Shown here: in pieces, positions 46,139 through 54,206 of the stretch
How positions within the stretch are numbered: the stretch's first letter is position 1
Layout: each line of letters opens with the position of its first letter
Assembly (NCBI GenBank): GCA_034506395.1
Contig: JAPDPQ010000023.1
Location: forward strand, 18,689 to 82,688
Reading direction: 5' to 3'
Source: a candidate division KSB1 bacterium
GTDB taxonomy: Bacteria > Zhuqueibacterota > Zhuqueibacteria > Thermofontimicrobiales > Thermofontimicrobiaceae
Length of the DNA: 64,000 bases
Position numbers and translations under genes: made by a program
The notes under the pieces: model-generated
The model's database searches: none
What the model was told of the DNA's origin: nothing
The model's input: only the letters and a program-made list of their open reading frames with translations

Positions 46139-46741
46139 TCATATTAGGCGCAATTGCTGCAACCCTTGTTTCAGCGTCTCAGCATCTTGAAACTGAATTG
46201 TTTGAAATCCCAATCGCTGTGCCGCTTCAATATTATCCTTCAGATCATCGATAAATAAGCATTGTCGAGGTTCTGCATTTAATTGTTCCGCTACAGCCAA
46301 AAATATTTCAGCATCGGGTTTTTTCATGTGCATTTCATAAGACAAAAATATCCGATCGAACCTCTTTAGTGCTGGAACTTTTTGCTGGCAATATTCGAAA
46401 TGCCATTGATCAGTATTGGACAACAAGGATAAAATCAATCCCCGATTGCCTAGTTGATCGACCAATTCCGAAGTGCCGGCCACTGGGCCACCCAACATGC
46501 TCACCCAGATCTCTTTGAAGCGCGGTAATGGCACAAATCGGCCATAATGTGAGCAGGTCAAATGATGAAAGTCCTCCCCAGTGATTTTTCCCAATTGAAA
46601 TTCAAGATAAGCGCCATTGCCTCGATCTTCGCTCAAGGCTGCTGGATCAATGTGGAATTCGCGGCAGAATTCAGCGGAAAATGGTTTCAGATCAACTTCA
46701 ACTAATACCCGCCCCAGATCAAAAATAACATGCTGAATCAT
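46139..46741 (-). CDS. HAD-superfamily phosphatase (subfamily IA, YihX-like)
   Basis: The protein (200 residues from the ATG at 46741) begins HVIFDLGRVLVEVD: the Asp8 nucleophile is present and the second position is Gly, as in the YihX group. The Ser of motif II is in LSLLSNTD, the Lys of motif III in MHMKKPDAEIF and the acidic motif IV in CLFIDDLKDNIEAA. YihX-type enzymes dephosphorylate small sugar phosphates; the substrate here is open. The ATG is chosen because GGAG precedes it; a longer in-frame start 10 codons upstream is less likely. The promoter lies in the palindrome-containing divergent region. Confidence 0.85.
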   Translation of the reverse strand: MIQHVIFDLGRVLVEVDLKPFSAEFCREFHIDPAALSEDRGNGAYLEFQLGKITGEDFHHLTCSHYGRFVPLPRFKEIWVSMLGGPVAGTSELVDQLGNRGLILSLLSNTDQWHFEYCQQKVPALKRFDRIFLSYEMHMKKPDAEIFLAVAEQLNAEPRQCLFIDDLKDNIEAAQRLGFQTIQFQDAETLKQGLQQLRLI

Positions 46742-47165
46742 TGCTACTCCAAATTTATCTTCGCCAACCAAATCTTAGAACAAAATTGGCTTCAATTGAA
46801 CAGAAAAGATCTTTCCGATCAAATTATCGGTTCAATGAAAAATGCATTCAAAATTGCAGTTATTTTACCGAAAATTTCGGTAAAAATCAAGGAAATTATC
46901 GGTTCAAATCGTGAGATCATCTAAAAACTTCATTAGACAGAGGTTTTAAAGAATCCAAATCCAGCTAACGATGTATGATTGCCAATAAGTTTTTAAAATA
47001 TGAAATCAGCGGCGAAAAGGTTTTAAATAACTCATTCGGTCATGATGAAATTAAATCAAAGTTTAGCCAAACAAACAAGTCTCACAACTGAGATAAACAG
47101 CTTGCATTTTATATTTTCATTTTGTATGTTTACACTAAAAATTTTTCCAAAAGATGGAGACAAAT
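46742..47165. promoter_or_regulatory. Divergent regulatory region with palindrome and direct repeats
   Basis: Between the divergent HAD and ChaN genes lies a 23-bp palindrome, TTTTACCGAAA-A-TTTCGGTAAAA (46863-46885), flanked by two identical 15-bp direct repeats AAATTATCGGTTCAA (46821-46835 and 46893-46907). The arrangement suggests an operator. A candidate promoter for the ChaN gene is TTGCAT (47102-47107), 17 bp, TATGTT (47125-47130). Confidence 0.5.
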
Positions 47166-48488
47166 ATGCTGAAACCATTATTGTTCTCTCTAGTGCTCAT
47201 GCTGAGCACTGCCTTAGCGATGGGGCAAAACGATGATTTCAATACTGAACGACTTCCGATTGGCAATTCTCGCACCAAGTATGATTTTTGTGCGGTCAAG
47301 CTTAACTCCGTATTCGATAGCGAAGCGGGGCAGTCAATTTCGGTAGCGGAACTCATTCAGAAATTGCAAACTTACCGGATCGTCATGTTGGGTGAGACGC
47401 ATACGAATGAGCAACATCATGGGATGCAACTTAAGGTGATTCGCGGCCTGGTGGAAGCTGGCGTATCAGTGCGGCTGGCGCTGGAGATGTTCACTCCAGC
47501 CCAAAATGCCGCATTGGAGCGTTACCGCCTGGGACAAATTTCTGAGCAAGAGTTTCTGGAGCAATCGGATTATTTTAATACCTGGGGGCATAATTATCGC
47601 TATTATAAACCGATTTTTGATTATGCCAGGGAAAAGCAAATTCCCATGTACGGTGTTAATATTGAACAAAGCTTAGTGTCCAAGATCGGCCGATCGGGCA
47701 TCGAATCCCTTGCTCCAGCGGAGCGAGGCCGGGTGCCAGAGATCGATACTACCGATGTGGAGCATCAGTTTTATTTCAAAGTTGCCATGGAAGGAATGGA
47801 TGCTTTTGCGCCATCTCAATTCCGAAAGCTTTATATCTCCCAATGCCTCTGGGATGCAGCTATGGGGACTGGGGCGATAGAAATCGCCCAACAACATCCT
47901 GAATCCATTGTGTTGATTTTAGTGGGCAGTGGGCATGTGGCCTATAATCTCGGTATCGGAAAAATCATTCAGAAGCGGAGTGAGCTACCATTTTGTTCGG
48001 TTATCGGTGTCGATGTTCCAGATACGGTAAAGCAATCGGTCATGATGCAGGTGAAGAAGAGCATCAAACTCAATGAAAAAACTGTGCAGCGGGATACAGC
48101 CAAGACCAAAACTCCAACGATAACTGCCATGGCGATGATGCACGGCGTTTCGGCGGATGAGACGCCATATAGAATCGTGATCCGCAGCCTGGCTGATTTT
48201 CTTTGGGGGCTGCCACAGGAGAAGCAAGAGAAATACCCGTATTTCGGATTCAGTGTGGACGAAAAGGCGAATGGTGGCTTCCGGGTTAGGCGCGTGTTGC
48301 CAGAGACACTCGCTCAGCGACATGGCTTTCAAATCGGCGACATGATTCTCGGCATTGACGGCCAATCGTTTGAAAATATGGCCCAAATGAAACAATATTT
48401 GAGTTTCAAAAATTGGGGAGATAAAGTTGCTTTCAAAATCATGCGTGAGGGCAAGCTCCATTCTATCAAATTCAAAATTCGGCCATAG
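47166..48488 (+). CDS. ChaN-family protein with C-terminal PDZ domain
   Basis: The protein (440 residues from the ATG at 47166) has a signal peptide (about 1-20, ending AMG). Residues about 45-265 match the ChaN/EreA-like fold with RIVMLGETHTNEQHHGMQ and LALEMFTPAQNAALERY; ChaN of Campylobacter binds haem at the outer membrane and helps iron uptake. A PDZ domain occupies about 350-440 (RRVLPETLAQRHGFQIGDMILGIDGQ). The lipobox Cys usual in ChaN is absent. GGAG before the ATG supports this start over one four codons upstream. The upstream palindrome may regulate it. Role in haem or iron handling is inferred from family. Confidence 0.8.
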   Translation: MLKPLLFSLVLMLSTALAMGQNDDFNTERLPIGNSRTKYDFCAVKLNSVFDSEAGQSISVAELIQKLQTYRIVMLGETHTNEQHHGMQLKVIRGLVEAGVSVRLALEMFTPAQNAALERYRLGQISEQEFLEQSDYFNTWGHNYRYYKPIFDYAREKQIPMYGVNIEQSLVSKIGRSGIESLAPAERGRVPEIDTTDVEHQFYFKVAMEGMDAFAPSQFRKLYISQCLWDAAMGTGAIEIAQQHPESIVLILVGSGHVAYNLGIGKIIQKRSELPFCSVIGVDVPDTVKQSVMMQVKKSIKLNEKTVQRDTAKTKTPTITAMAMMHGVSADETPYRIVIRSLADFLWGLPQEKQEKYPYFGFSVDEKANGGFRVRRVLPETLAQRHGFQIGDMILGIDGQSFENMAQMKQYLSFKNWGDKVAFKIMREGKLHSIKFKIRP

Positions 48489-48595
48489 CTGAGCCAAGAA
48501 TGAATAAATGCGCAGAATTGCAAAGCTGGTTAGAGCCGAACCCAACTTCAGGCTACTAACTTTCTTGCTTTTCATCAGTCTCAAGTGTTGTCGTC

Positions 48596-49585
48596 ATGAA
48601 TCTGAAAGATCTAAAAACCAGTGGGAATAATCACGAATTGATCAGTAGAGCGATTGATCGAGCTATCGACCAGTATATCCAATCGCGTCGCGAAAAGGTC
48701 CCTAAATTCGTTAATAAGCATTTTTCGTTGCGCGGGGCGCTGAGGCTCCATAAGAAAGTTATTGGAAGCGATTTGTACAAGGGACCACTGAATATCTCCT
48801 GGTCCGTGCCATACTCAATTTTGCGAGCTGGCGCAACCATAATGAACAAGGCTGGGAAAAATAGACTGCAGCGGTGGATCGAGCAATTGCCACCAGGATT
48901 TGAGACCAATGTGCAAAAGGAAGTGAAATGGCTGATTTACACTGAACTGCTTGAGCTGCCATATCAGCAAGGTGAGCGAAGGTCAACCAAGGATGCGCTT
49001 CTTGAGGCGATCCTCCAGCAACCTGAATCGGCACAATTGATGGCCGAGTATCTGGTTGCAATCGCTGAGAGGGCGCAGCATGCTGGTTTTCGTCAACGGC
49101 TGGAACAAAATCTGATGGAATACGCGACCAGCCGAACCGCCGCAGCAGATTTGGCGGGGACAATCATCACGCTTTCGATCGGGGCGGCGATGTTTAAACA
49201 GATGACCCCGGGCGCCATGGCGACGGGCAGCGCTCTCGCCACTGCAATCGCCCATCATATCGCGGTTTCTAATTTTATTTTGGGTCCTACGCTCGGATCG
49301 CTTTGGTATAGCCTGTTTCCTGTGTCTGCCTCATTTGGATTAGTGGCAGCGACCACCGGGGCCATCATGGCCGCTATGTCCTTAGTGACCTCTTTTGCTG
49401 GCATTGTCACTGACCCAATTCAAGCCAAACTTGGTATCCACCAACGCAGGCTATATAAATTCCTCGAATGTCTTGAAAAGGAGCTGAAAGGGGAGGGGAA
49501 TTCTAAATTAGAGCTGAAAGCCGTATATGTCGCTCGAATATTCGACATCATAGACATTTTGAAAACTGCTGCCACCACCAAATAA
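48596..49585 (+). CDS. Unknown protein with C-terminal membrane helices
   Basis: The 329-residue protein has a soluble, charged N-terminal part (1-180) with an early IDRAIDQYIQSRREKVPKFV helix, and Ala/Gly-rich hydrophobic helices between about 182 and 285 (AAADLAGTIITLSIGAAM; FGLVAATTGAIMAAMSLV), then a basic tail. It resembles the DUF6635 group from memory (ALRLHKKVIGSDLYKGPLN), which would need checking. No catalytic motif is visible. The ribosome-binding site is weak. It lies about 108 bp after the ChaN gene and 250 bp before the transglycosylase gene. Confidence 0.6.
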   Translation: MNLKDLKTSGNNHELISRAIDRAIDQYIQSRREKVPKFVNKHFSLRGALRLHKKVIGSDLYKGPLNISWSVPYSILRAGATIMNKAGKNRLQRWIEQLPPGFETNVQKEVKWLIYTELLELPYQQGERRSTKDALLEAILQQPESAQLMAEYLVAIAERAQHAGFRQRLEQNLMEYATSRTAAADLAGTIITLSIGAAMFKQMTPGAMATGSALATAIAHHIAVSNFILGPTLGSLWYSLFPVSASFGLVAATTGAIMAAMSLVTSFAGIVTDPIQAKLGIHQRRLYKFLECLEKELKGEGNSKLELKAVYVARIFDIIDILKTAATTK

Positions 49586-49834
49586 ATGAATGGTCTTCCA
49601 ACTTTATGGTCCAACATAGGAAAATTTTTGGCTTGAAATTTTATCGGCAAATATGTATATTGCTTATGGATTTCAATCGTGTCAAAATCGAAATAGTCCA
49701 ATCCTGAAATTCAGCGCCTATTTCAAAAATGATCCGCAGCACCAGCAGATGTATTTTAAGGTCTCTGGATGGCTAATGATTCAGATTTTGAGATGGGCTT
49801 CATTTTTTAGTTCTTGATTTTCTGACCTATCATC

Positions 49835-50716
49835 ATGGCTACTCGGAAACACAATATCATTAAATGGATGGGGCTGGCTCTGCTGGTGATGTTTATGGGA
49901 ATTGGATGGCTAATCGAGAGTTTGCCCAGCAGATCCGAGATCGAAAACTTTAGACCGGAGTCAACGGTCTCTCGTCTCAGCCAATTCGATTGGAGCAAAC
50001 GGGCTTTTGCCCCAGTAAGAAAGTATGTTCCGCTGCGGCAGATTTCCACTGAACTGAGGACCGCTGTGCTCATCAGTGAGGATGATACATTTTTTGAGCA
50101 TTCGGGGATCAATTTGACGGAGCTCAAGAAAGCGTTTCAGGAGAATTTGAAGAAGAAACGGTATGCTCGCGGTGCCAGTACCATCACGATGCAGGTGGCG
50201 CGAAATGCGTTTTTAACCAAGAAGAAGACCTTGATTCGGAAGTTGAAAGAGATTATCTTGGCGAAACGGATCGAAAGGATCTGGACCAAGCAGAAGATCT
50301 TCGAGTATTATCTGAACATCGTTGAATGGGGAGATAATATTTATGGGGCGGAAGCGGCTTCCTATTTTTATTTCGATAAACCGGCTTCGCAGATCAATAT
50401 GGCGGAGGCGACTATCCTTGCTGGTATGCTTCCAAATCCGATTGTCCTCAACCCATTCAAAAATTGGCCAGCGGTAAAAAGACGGCAACTGCGGGTCCTG
50501 AAACTCATGCGCAATGCTAAGCTGTTGACCGATGAGGAATATGACAACTTAATAGATACGCCCGTCTACTTGAGAGGTTCTCAGCCGCCGATCCCAGAAC
50601 CAATAATGCCAGATAGTTCTTTATTCGATCAAGCTTTGCAAGATCCACGGATCCCACAAGAATTGAAGCAGCAAGCCGACACGACCGGGATCATTTTTAT
50701 TCCCGAGGAACAATGA
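49835..50716 (+). CDS. mtgA: Monofunctional peptidoglycan glycosyltransferase (GT51)
   Basis: The 293-residue protein has one N-terminal membrane anchor (about 10-28) and a GT51 domain (about 60-225). Motif 1 has catalytic Glu82 in ISEDDTFFEHSG; motif 2 is RGASTITMQVARN (112-124); the RKLKEIILAKRIE, YYLNIVEWGDNIYG and EATILAGMLPNP motifs follow. It polymerises lipid II glycan strands outside the inner membrane; there is no transpeptidase domain. A C-terminal 60-residue Pro-rich tail is longer than in E. coli MtgA. The stop overlaps the start of the GWxTD gene by four bases (ATGA), so they are translationally coupled. Confidence 0.9.
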   Translation: MATRKHNIIKWMGLALLVMFMGIGWLIESLPSRSEIENFRPESTVSRLSQFDWSKRAFAPVRKYVPLRQISTELRTAVLISEDDTFFEHSGINLTELKKAFQENLKKKRYARGASTITMQVARNAFLTKKKTLIRKLKEIILAKRIERIWTKQKIFEYYLNIVEWGDNIYGAEAASYFYFDKPASQINMAEATILAGMLPNPIVLNPFKNWPAVKRRQLRVLKLMRNAKLLTDEEYDNLIDTPVYLRGSQPPIPEPIMPDSSLFDQALQDPRIPQELKQQADTTGIIFIPEEQ

Positions 50717-52878
50717 GGTTTCGAATTTTGACATGCATGGGGTTGATGGGTTTGCTGTGGTGGACGAATTCGGCCGGGCAGGTCGTTATTGACGTTCGGT
50801 CCGATACATCAATTGCAATGCCAGGCGATTCGGTGCTGATTTTGAAACGATTGCTGAAGCAGGAGGAGACCAATCTGGCCTGGCAGTTACGATTGGGCGA
50901 GTTGCTGCTTGAGCGCGAGCAATTGGATGATGCTGAGCAAGCATTCCAGCGGGCGCTACAATTAGATTCGATGTCTGTAGCTGCACTCACTGGGTTAGGG
51001 CGCGTGCATTTACAACGCGAGCCGAGTAAAATCATTCCGTTTGAAAAACTCAAAGAGCTGATCAAACAGGATCATAAATCGCGTGCGATCAAATTCTTCA
51101 AGCAAGCATTGGCGATCGATCCAGCTTATCACCCTGCTCAATATTTTCTGGGAAGGATCTATCTGGCTCGAGGTGATCCGAACAGCTTGCAGGAGGCGGA
51201 ACAGATTTTTGCGAGATTAGCTTCCCAGCCGCCCTTTTTTCGGGACGTGATTTTTCAATTGGGATATTGCTATCAGAAGATGGGCAAATTGTCTCTGGCA
51301 CGTCAGACTTATCATCGAATTAAGCCCAACTCGGTCGATTACGGTCGCGCACAAATTCGGCTTGCCGAGGTGTTTTATGGGTTGGGCGAGTACCGTTCAG
51401 CAACTGAGAGCTTTTTTCAAGGGCTCGATCAGCTCGAAGATGCTGTGCTGCTCGATGAATTATTTGATGAACTAAAAGTCATCTTATCGCCATTTGAGCT
51501 GAATCAATTCGAAGCGGCCAATTCCGCTCAGAAAAAAGTACTGATGAAAAAATTCTGGAAGCAGCATGATCCAGATCCGAGTACACCGGAGAACGAGCGG
51601 TTGATGGAGCATTTTCGCCGGGTGATGTTCGCTCGGGACAATTTCCATTTTACTGCCCCTCCATATTATGATGATCGAGGCAAGATTTATATCAAATATG
51701 GTCCGCCCGATGATCGCTACAATTCCCAAGTCGGTTCCCTGCCAGCAAAAGACAATGAATCATGGAGCTACGAAAGCATTGAGAAGGGGCTGGTGTTCGA
51801 TTTCGTCTCCGAGTCTGGCTATTACCGTTTGGTGGACGATCTTTCAGAGGCAGCTTTGCCTGGCTATGATTTCAACAGTCGGCTGGCCGTTGCTTCCCAG
51901 CTTTATCAGCAACGCAGCCATATGAGTGCAGCCTATAGTGAGCTCACTGTGGGGTTTTCCTGGGATCGGCTGAATCAGCTTCGCAATAATCGAGCTGCTG
52001 CCGTGAAAAAACACCCAGGCGAAGTATACATCCACGATTTTCATGCAGATCATTTCCCGTTTGTCACCCGATGGGCGCAGTTCCGCGGCGATAGCGCCAA
52101 GACCCGGATCGAGTTGTATACCGGATTTCCGATGCAAGGGCTGAAATACAACCAATCGGATTCAGGATACTCGTACTATATCGACTTTTTTATCGAGGTG
52201 CTCGATACCAATTTCAATTCAGCGCACCGAATCTCCGAGCGTTATTCAATGACCGTAAAGGACTTGAATAGCTTGGCCGCGCGACACTTTTTGCTCCAAA
52301 ACAACGTTCAATTGCAGCCTGGCCCTTATCATCTTGCCGCAGTCATCAGCACCAGTGATCATTCGGCGAAAGGCGTGCAAAAGAGCAGCCTTTATGTGAA
52401 AAGTTTCACCGGTAACAAACTGATGATCAGCGATATTCAGCTCTCTCTGAATATTGTCGAATCGACCCATCGTGCCAATCGGTCGATTGTCAAAAACAAT
52501 CTATCGATTTTGCCCTATCCATTTACACGGGTAATGAGATCTCGACCGATCCATTTGTATTTCGAAATCTACAACCTTTCCCTGGATGAGCGCCATCGGA
52601 GCGATTATGAAGTAAGTTATACGTTGACCACCATCCAGCCAGAACGGAGCTTCTGGGATCGGACCTTCGGTGGGATCGCTCGGATGTTATATAGCCGACC
52701 AGGCAATCAGATTTCTACCCAGGTGCGCCGCGAGGGGGAGAGCGACAGCGCTTTTGAGTATCTTTCGTTCGATCTCAGCAATCTATCTCGCGGAGTGGTC
52801 GAGTTGAAAATTCGAGTTAATGATCTGCATAACCAGCAGTTCGCCGAAAGCGCCATTCAATTCACCCTTATCAAATGA
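50713..52878 (+). CDS. TPR protein with GWxTD domain
   Basis: The 721-residue protein has a signal peptide (about 1-22), TPR repeats (about 45-240; LAWQLRLGELLLEREQLDDAEQAFQRALQLD is interrupted by LGRIYLARGD and LGYCYQKMGK), and a GWxTD domain at about 265-365 with KKFWKQHDPDPSTPENERLMEHF and GKIYIKYGPPDDR. The defining GWxTD itself is replaced by PYYDD here. The rest (about 380-721) is beta-rich. The domain is common in Acidobacteria and FCB bacteria and has no assigned function. Coupling to mtgA suggests a periplasmic role tied to cell-wall synthesis. Confidence 0.8.
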   Translation: MRFRILTCMGLMGLLWWTNSAGQVVIDVRSDTSIAMPGDSVLILKRLLKQEETNLAWQLRLGELLLEREQLDDAEQAFQRALQLDSMSVAALTGLGRVHLQREPSKIIPFEKLKELIKQDHKSRAIKFFKQALAIDPAYHPAQYFLGRIYLARGDPNSLQEAEQIFARLASQPPFFRDVIFQLGYCYQKMGKLSLARQTYHRIKPNSVDYGRAQIRLAEVFYGLGEYRSATESFFQGLDQLEDAVLLDELFDELKVILSPFELNQFEAANSAQKKVLMKKFWKQHDPDPSTPENERLMEHFRRVMFARDNFHFTAPPYYDDRGKIYIKYGPPDDRYNSQVGSLPAKDNESWSYESIEKGLVFDFVSESGYYRLVDDLSEAALPGYDFNSRLAVASQLYQQRSHMSAAYSELTVGFSWDRLNQLRNNRAAAVKKHPGEVYIHDFHADHFPFVTRWAQFRGDSAKTRIELYTGFPMQGLKYNQSDSGYSYYIDFFIEVLDTNFNSAHRISERYSMTVKDLNSLAARHFLLQNNVQLQPGPYHLAAVISTSDHSAKGVQKSSLYVKSFTGNKLMISDIQLSLNIVESTHRANRSIVKNNLSILPYPFTRVMRSRPIHLYFEIYNLSLDERHRSDYEVSYTLTTIQPERSFWDRTFGGIARMLYSRPGNQISTQVRREGESDSAFEYLSFDLSNLSRGVVELKIRVNDLHNQQFAESAIQFTLIK

Positions 52879-52944
52879 ATCGAGCTGATTGAAACGAATG
52901 GGAGGCGGCCATAGCTGACATGAACAACTTCTGGGAGGAAGAAA

Positions 52945-53379
52945 ATGAAACAATTCTATTGTCCGTATTGCAACGAGAAGCTGTCCCATCTGGATGGGAC
53001 GGTGGTGAAAATGAAAGGGGTACTGATTAGCGAAACATTTGAATGCTCTGCCAATTTCTACTTGCCAGGGGCTATTGGGAAATACGGTTGCATCGTTGAT
53101 CCGCATGTGAGACTCAAAGAGGGAGCTAAAGTCGAATTCCGATGCCCCAATCCACGATGCGATCGCAGCTTCACCGCTCATTATGATGACGATCTGGCAG
53201 AAATCAAAATGATCGACGATGACGGCCATGAATACGTGGTGGTTTTCAATCGCATCTATGGCATTCATTCGACGTTTGTGGTCGATTATAAAAAGAAACG
53301 ATTACAAAGTTCGCATGGCGAGGACAAGGATACTTATTTAAGAGATTTCGAAAAGGCAGTTAATTTTTTTGGTGAATGA
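52945..53379 (+). CDS. Small zinc-ribbon protein of unknown function
   Basis: The 144-residue protein starts QFYCPYCNEKL and has a second pair in FRCPNPRCDRSF near residue 70, so four cysteines can bind one zinc ion. The region between and the C-terminal half (EIKMIDDDGHEYVVVFNRIYGIHSTFVVD) form strands. No membrane segment. GGAGGAAG precedes the ATG. It follows the GWxTD gene by 66 bp on the same strand. I do not recognise the family. Confidence 0.7.
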   Translation: MKQFYCPYCNEKLSHLDGTVVKMKGVLISETFECSANFYLPGAIGKYGCIVDPHVRLKEGAKVEFRCPNPRCDRSFTAHYDDDLAEIKMIDDDGHEYVVVFNRIYGIHSTFVVDYKKKRLQSSHGEDKDTYLRDFEKAVNFFGE

Positions 53380-53386
53380 TGGGGTT

Positions 53387-53722
53387 ACTAGCCAATTACT
53401 GGGTTTTCGGATGAGGTAAACAGAGCCGGTTGAACTTCGCTGCTTGCTAATTTGGACCACAGAATTGGAACAACCGCGGAAATTTCATTTTTTGCTTCTC
53501 TGGTTATCTCACTTCCGGGGTTGGATTTGCTTTTGAAAACATGACTGGTTGAACTTCGCTGGTTGCTAATTTGGACCACAGAGTTGGAACAGCCACTGAA
53601 ATTTCATTCACTGCTTCTCTGGTTATCTCACTTCTGGGGTTGGATTTGCTTTTGAAAACATGACTGATTGAACTTCGCTGGTTGTTGATTTGGACCACAG
53701 AATTGGAACAGCCGCAGAAATT
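53387..53722. repeat. 119-bp tandem repeat, about 2.8 copies
   Basis: The phrase TTGAACTTCGCTG starts at 53430, 53549 and 53668, giving a period of exactly 119 bp. The first two full copies differ at about ten positions (roughly 92 percent). A core TTGGACCACAGAATTGGAAC matches, in inverted orientation, the 117-bp array at 63.7 kb. The period is not a multiple of three, and no reading frame is conserved. Confidence 0.85.
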
Positions 53723-54023
53723 TGTAAGAATTTAGCTGCCTGAAGCATAACCTGCCATTCCAACCTGCCACTTGGTGGATGGATCGAAATGAAATGTTTC
53801 TTCAGTCAGCTAAATTTTACCTGCCAATGCAATAAAAGCGCAGCCCTTCTTTTTCAACTCTATTGATCCTCAAAATTGTTATGGTGCGAGCGAGAGAATA
53901 ACACGATACCTGCGCCGCACCCGCGCACGTTTAAATAATTTTTCTTGATTTTTTAGCTCGAAATCATTATTGTTATGACCTTCAGATCAGCCTTTGGCTT
54001 AGCGGATTCATCAAGCTTGGCTT

Positions 54024-54054
54024 GGGCGAAAATGGAGGCAAAACGCCCCTTTTT
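54024..54054 (+). terminator. Terminator-like hairpin upstream of htpG
   Basis: GGGCG (54024-54028) and CGCCC (54044-54048) form a five-base-pair stem with a 15-nt loop and a T-run at 54050-54054. It could end a transcript starting near 53980 or act as an attenuator. Confidence 0.35.
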
Positions 54055-54206
54055 ATGCCTATTATTGAGCTGAAAATTGAAGTTTGCCAAACAAACTGAA
54101 CGCTACAACTTTTGACTGTCATTCGCATCTAAATGAACGCAGAGTTGAGCGAGTGAACGAATGAAATCGACGCGGTTGAGTAATCGAAATTGAGGAGGTG
54201 TGAATT

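Larger units (their letters stand above)
53380..54206. other. Intergenic region, 827 bp, with tandem repeat and htpG leader
   Basis: The first 340 bp are the 119-bp tandem repeat. The rest contains a candidate promoter (TTGATT at 53945-53950, 17 bp, TATTGT at 53968-53973), a short GGGCG...CGCCC hairpin with T-run (54024-54054), and a CTCAAC-type repeat near 54143-54183 on the minus strand. No gene. Confidence 0.5.

Noticed and set aside
46893..46915. GGTTCAAATC, which resembles a tRNA T-loop
   Set aside because: The flanking bases do not form a T-stem, and no acceptor, D-arm or anticodon-arm can be folded upstream. It is part of a direct repeat.
53387..53722. The 119-bp array as a CRISPR
   Set aside because: Whole units repeat with no unique spacers between short repeats, and no cas gene is present.
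53880..54206. CIRCE or heat-shock operator upstream of htpG
   Set aside because: No TTAGCACTC-N9-GAGTGCTAA palindrome is present in either orientation.
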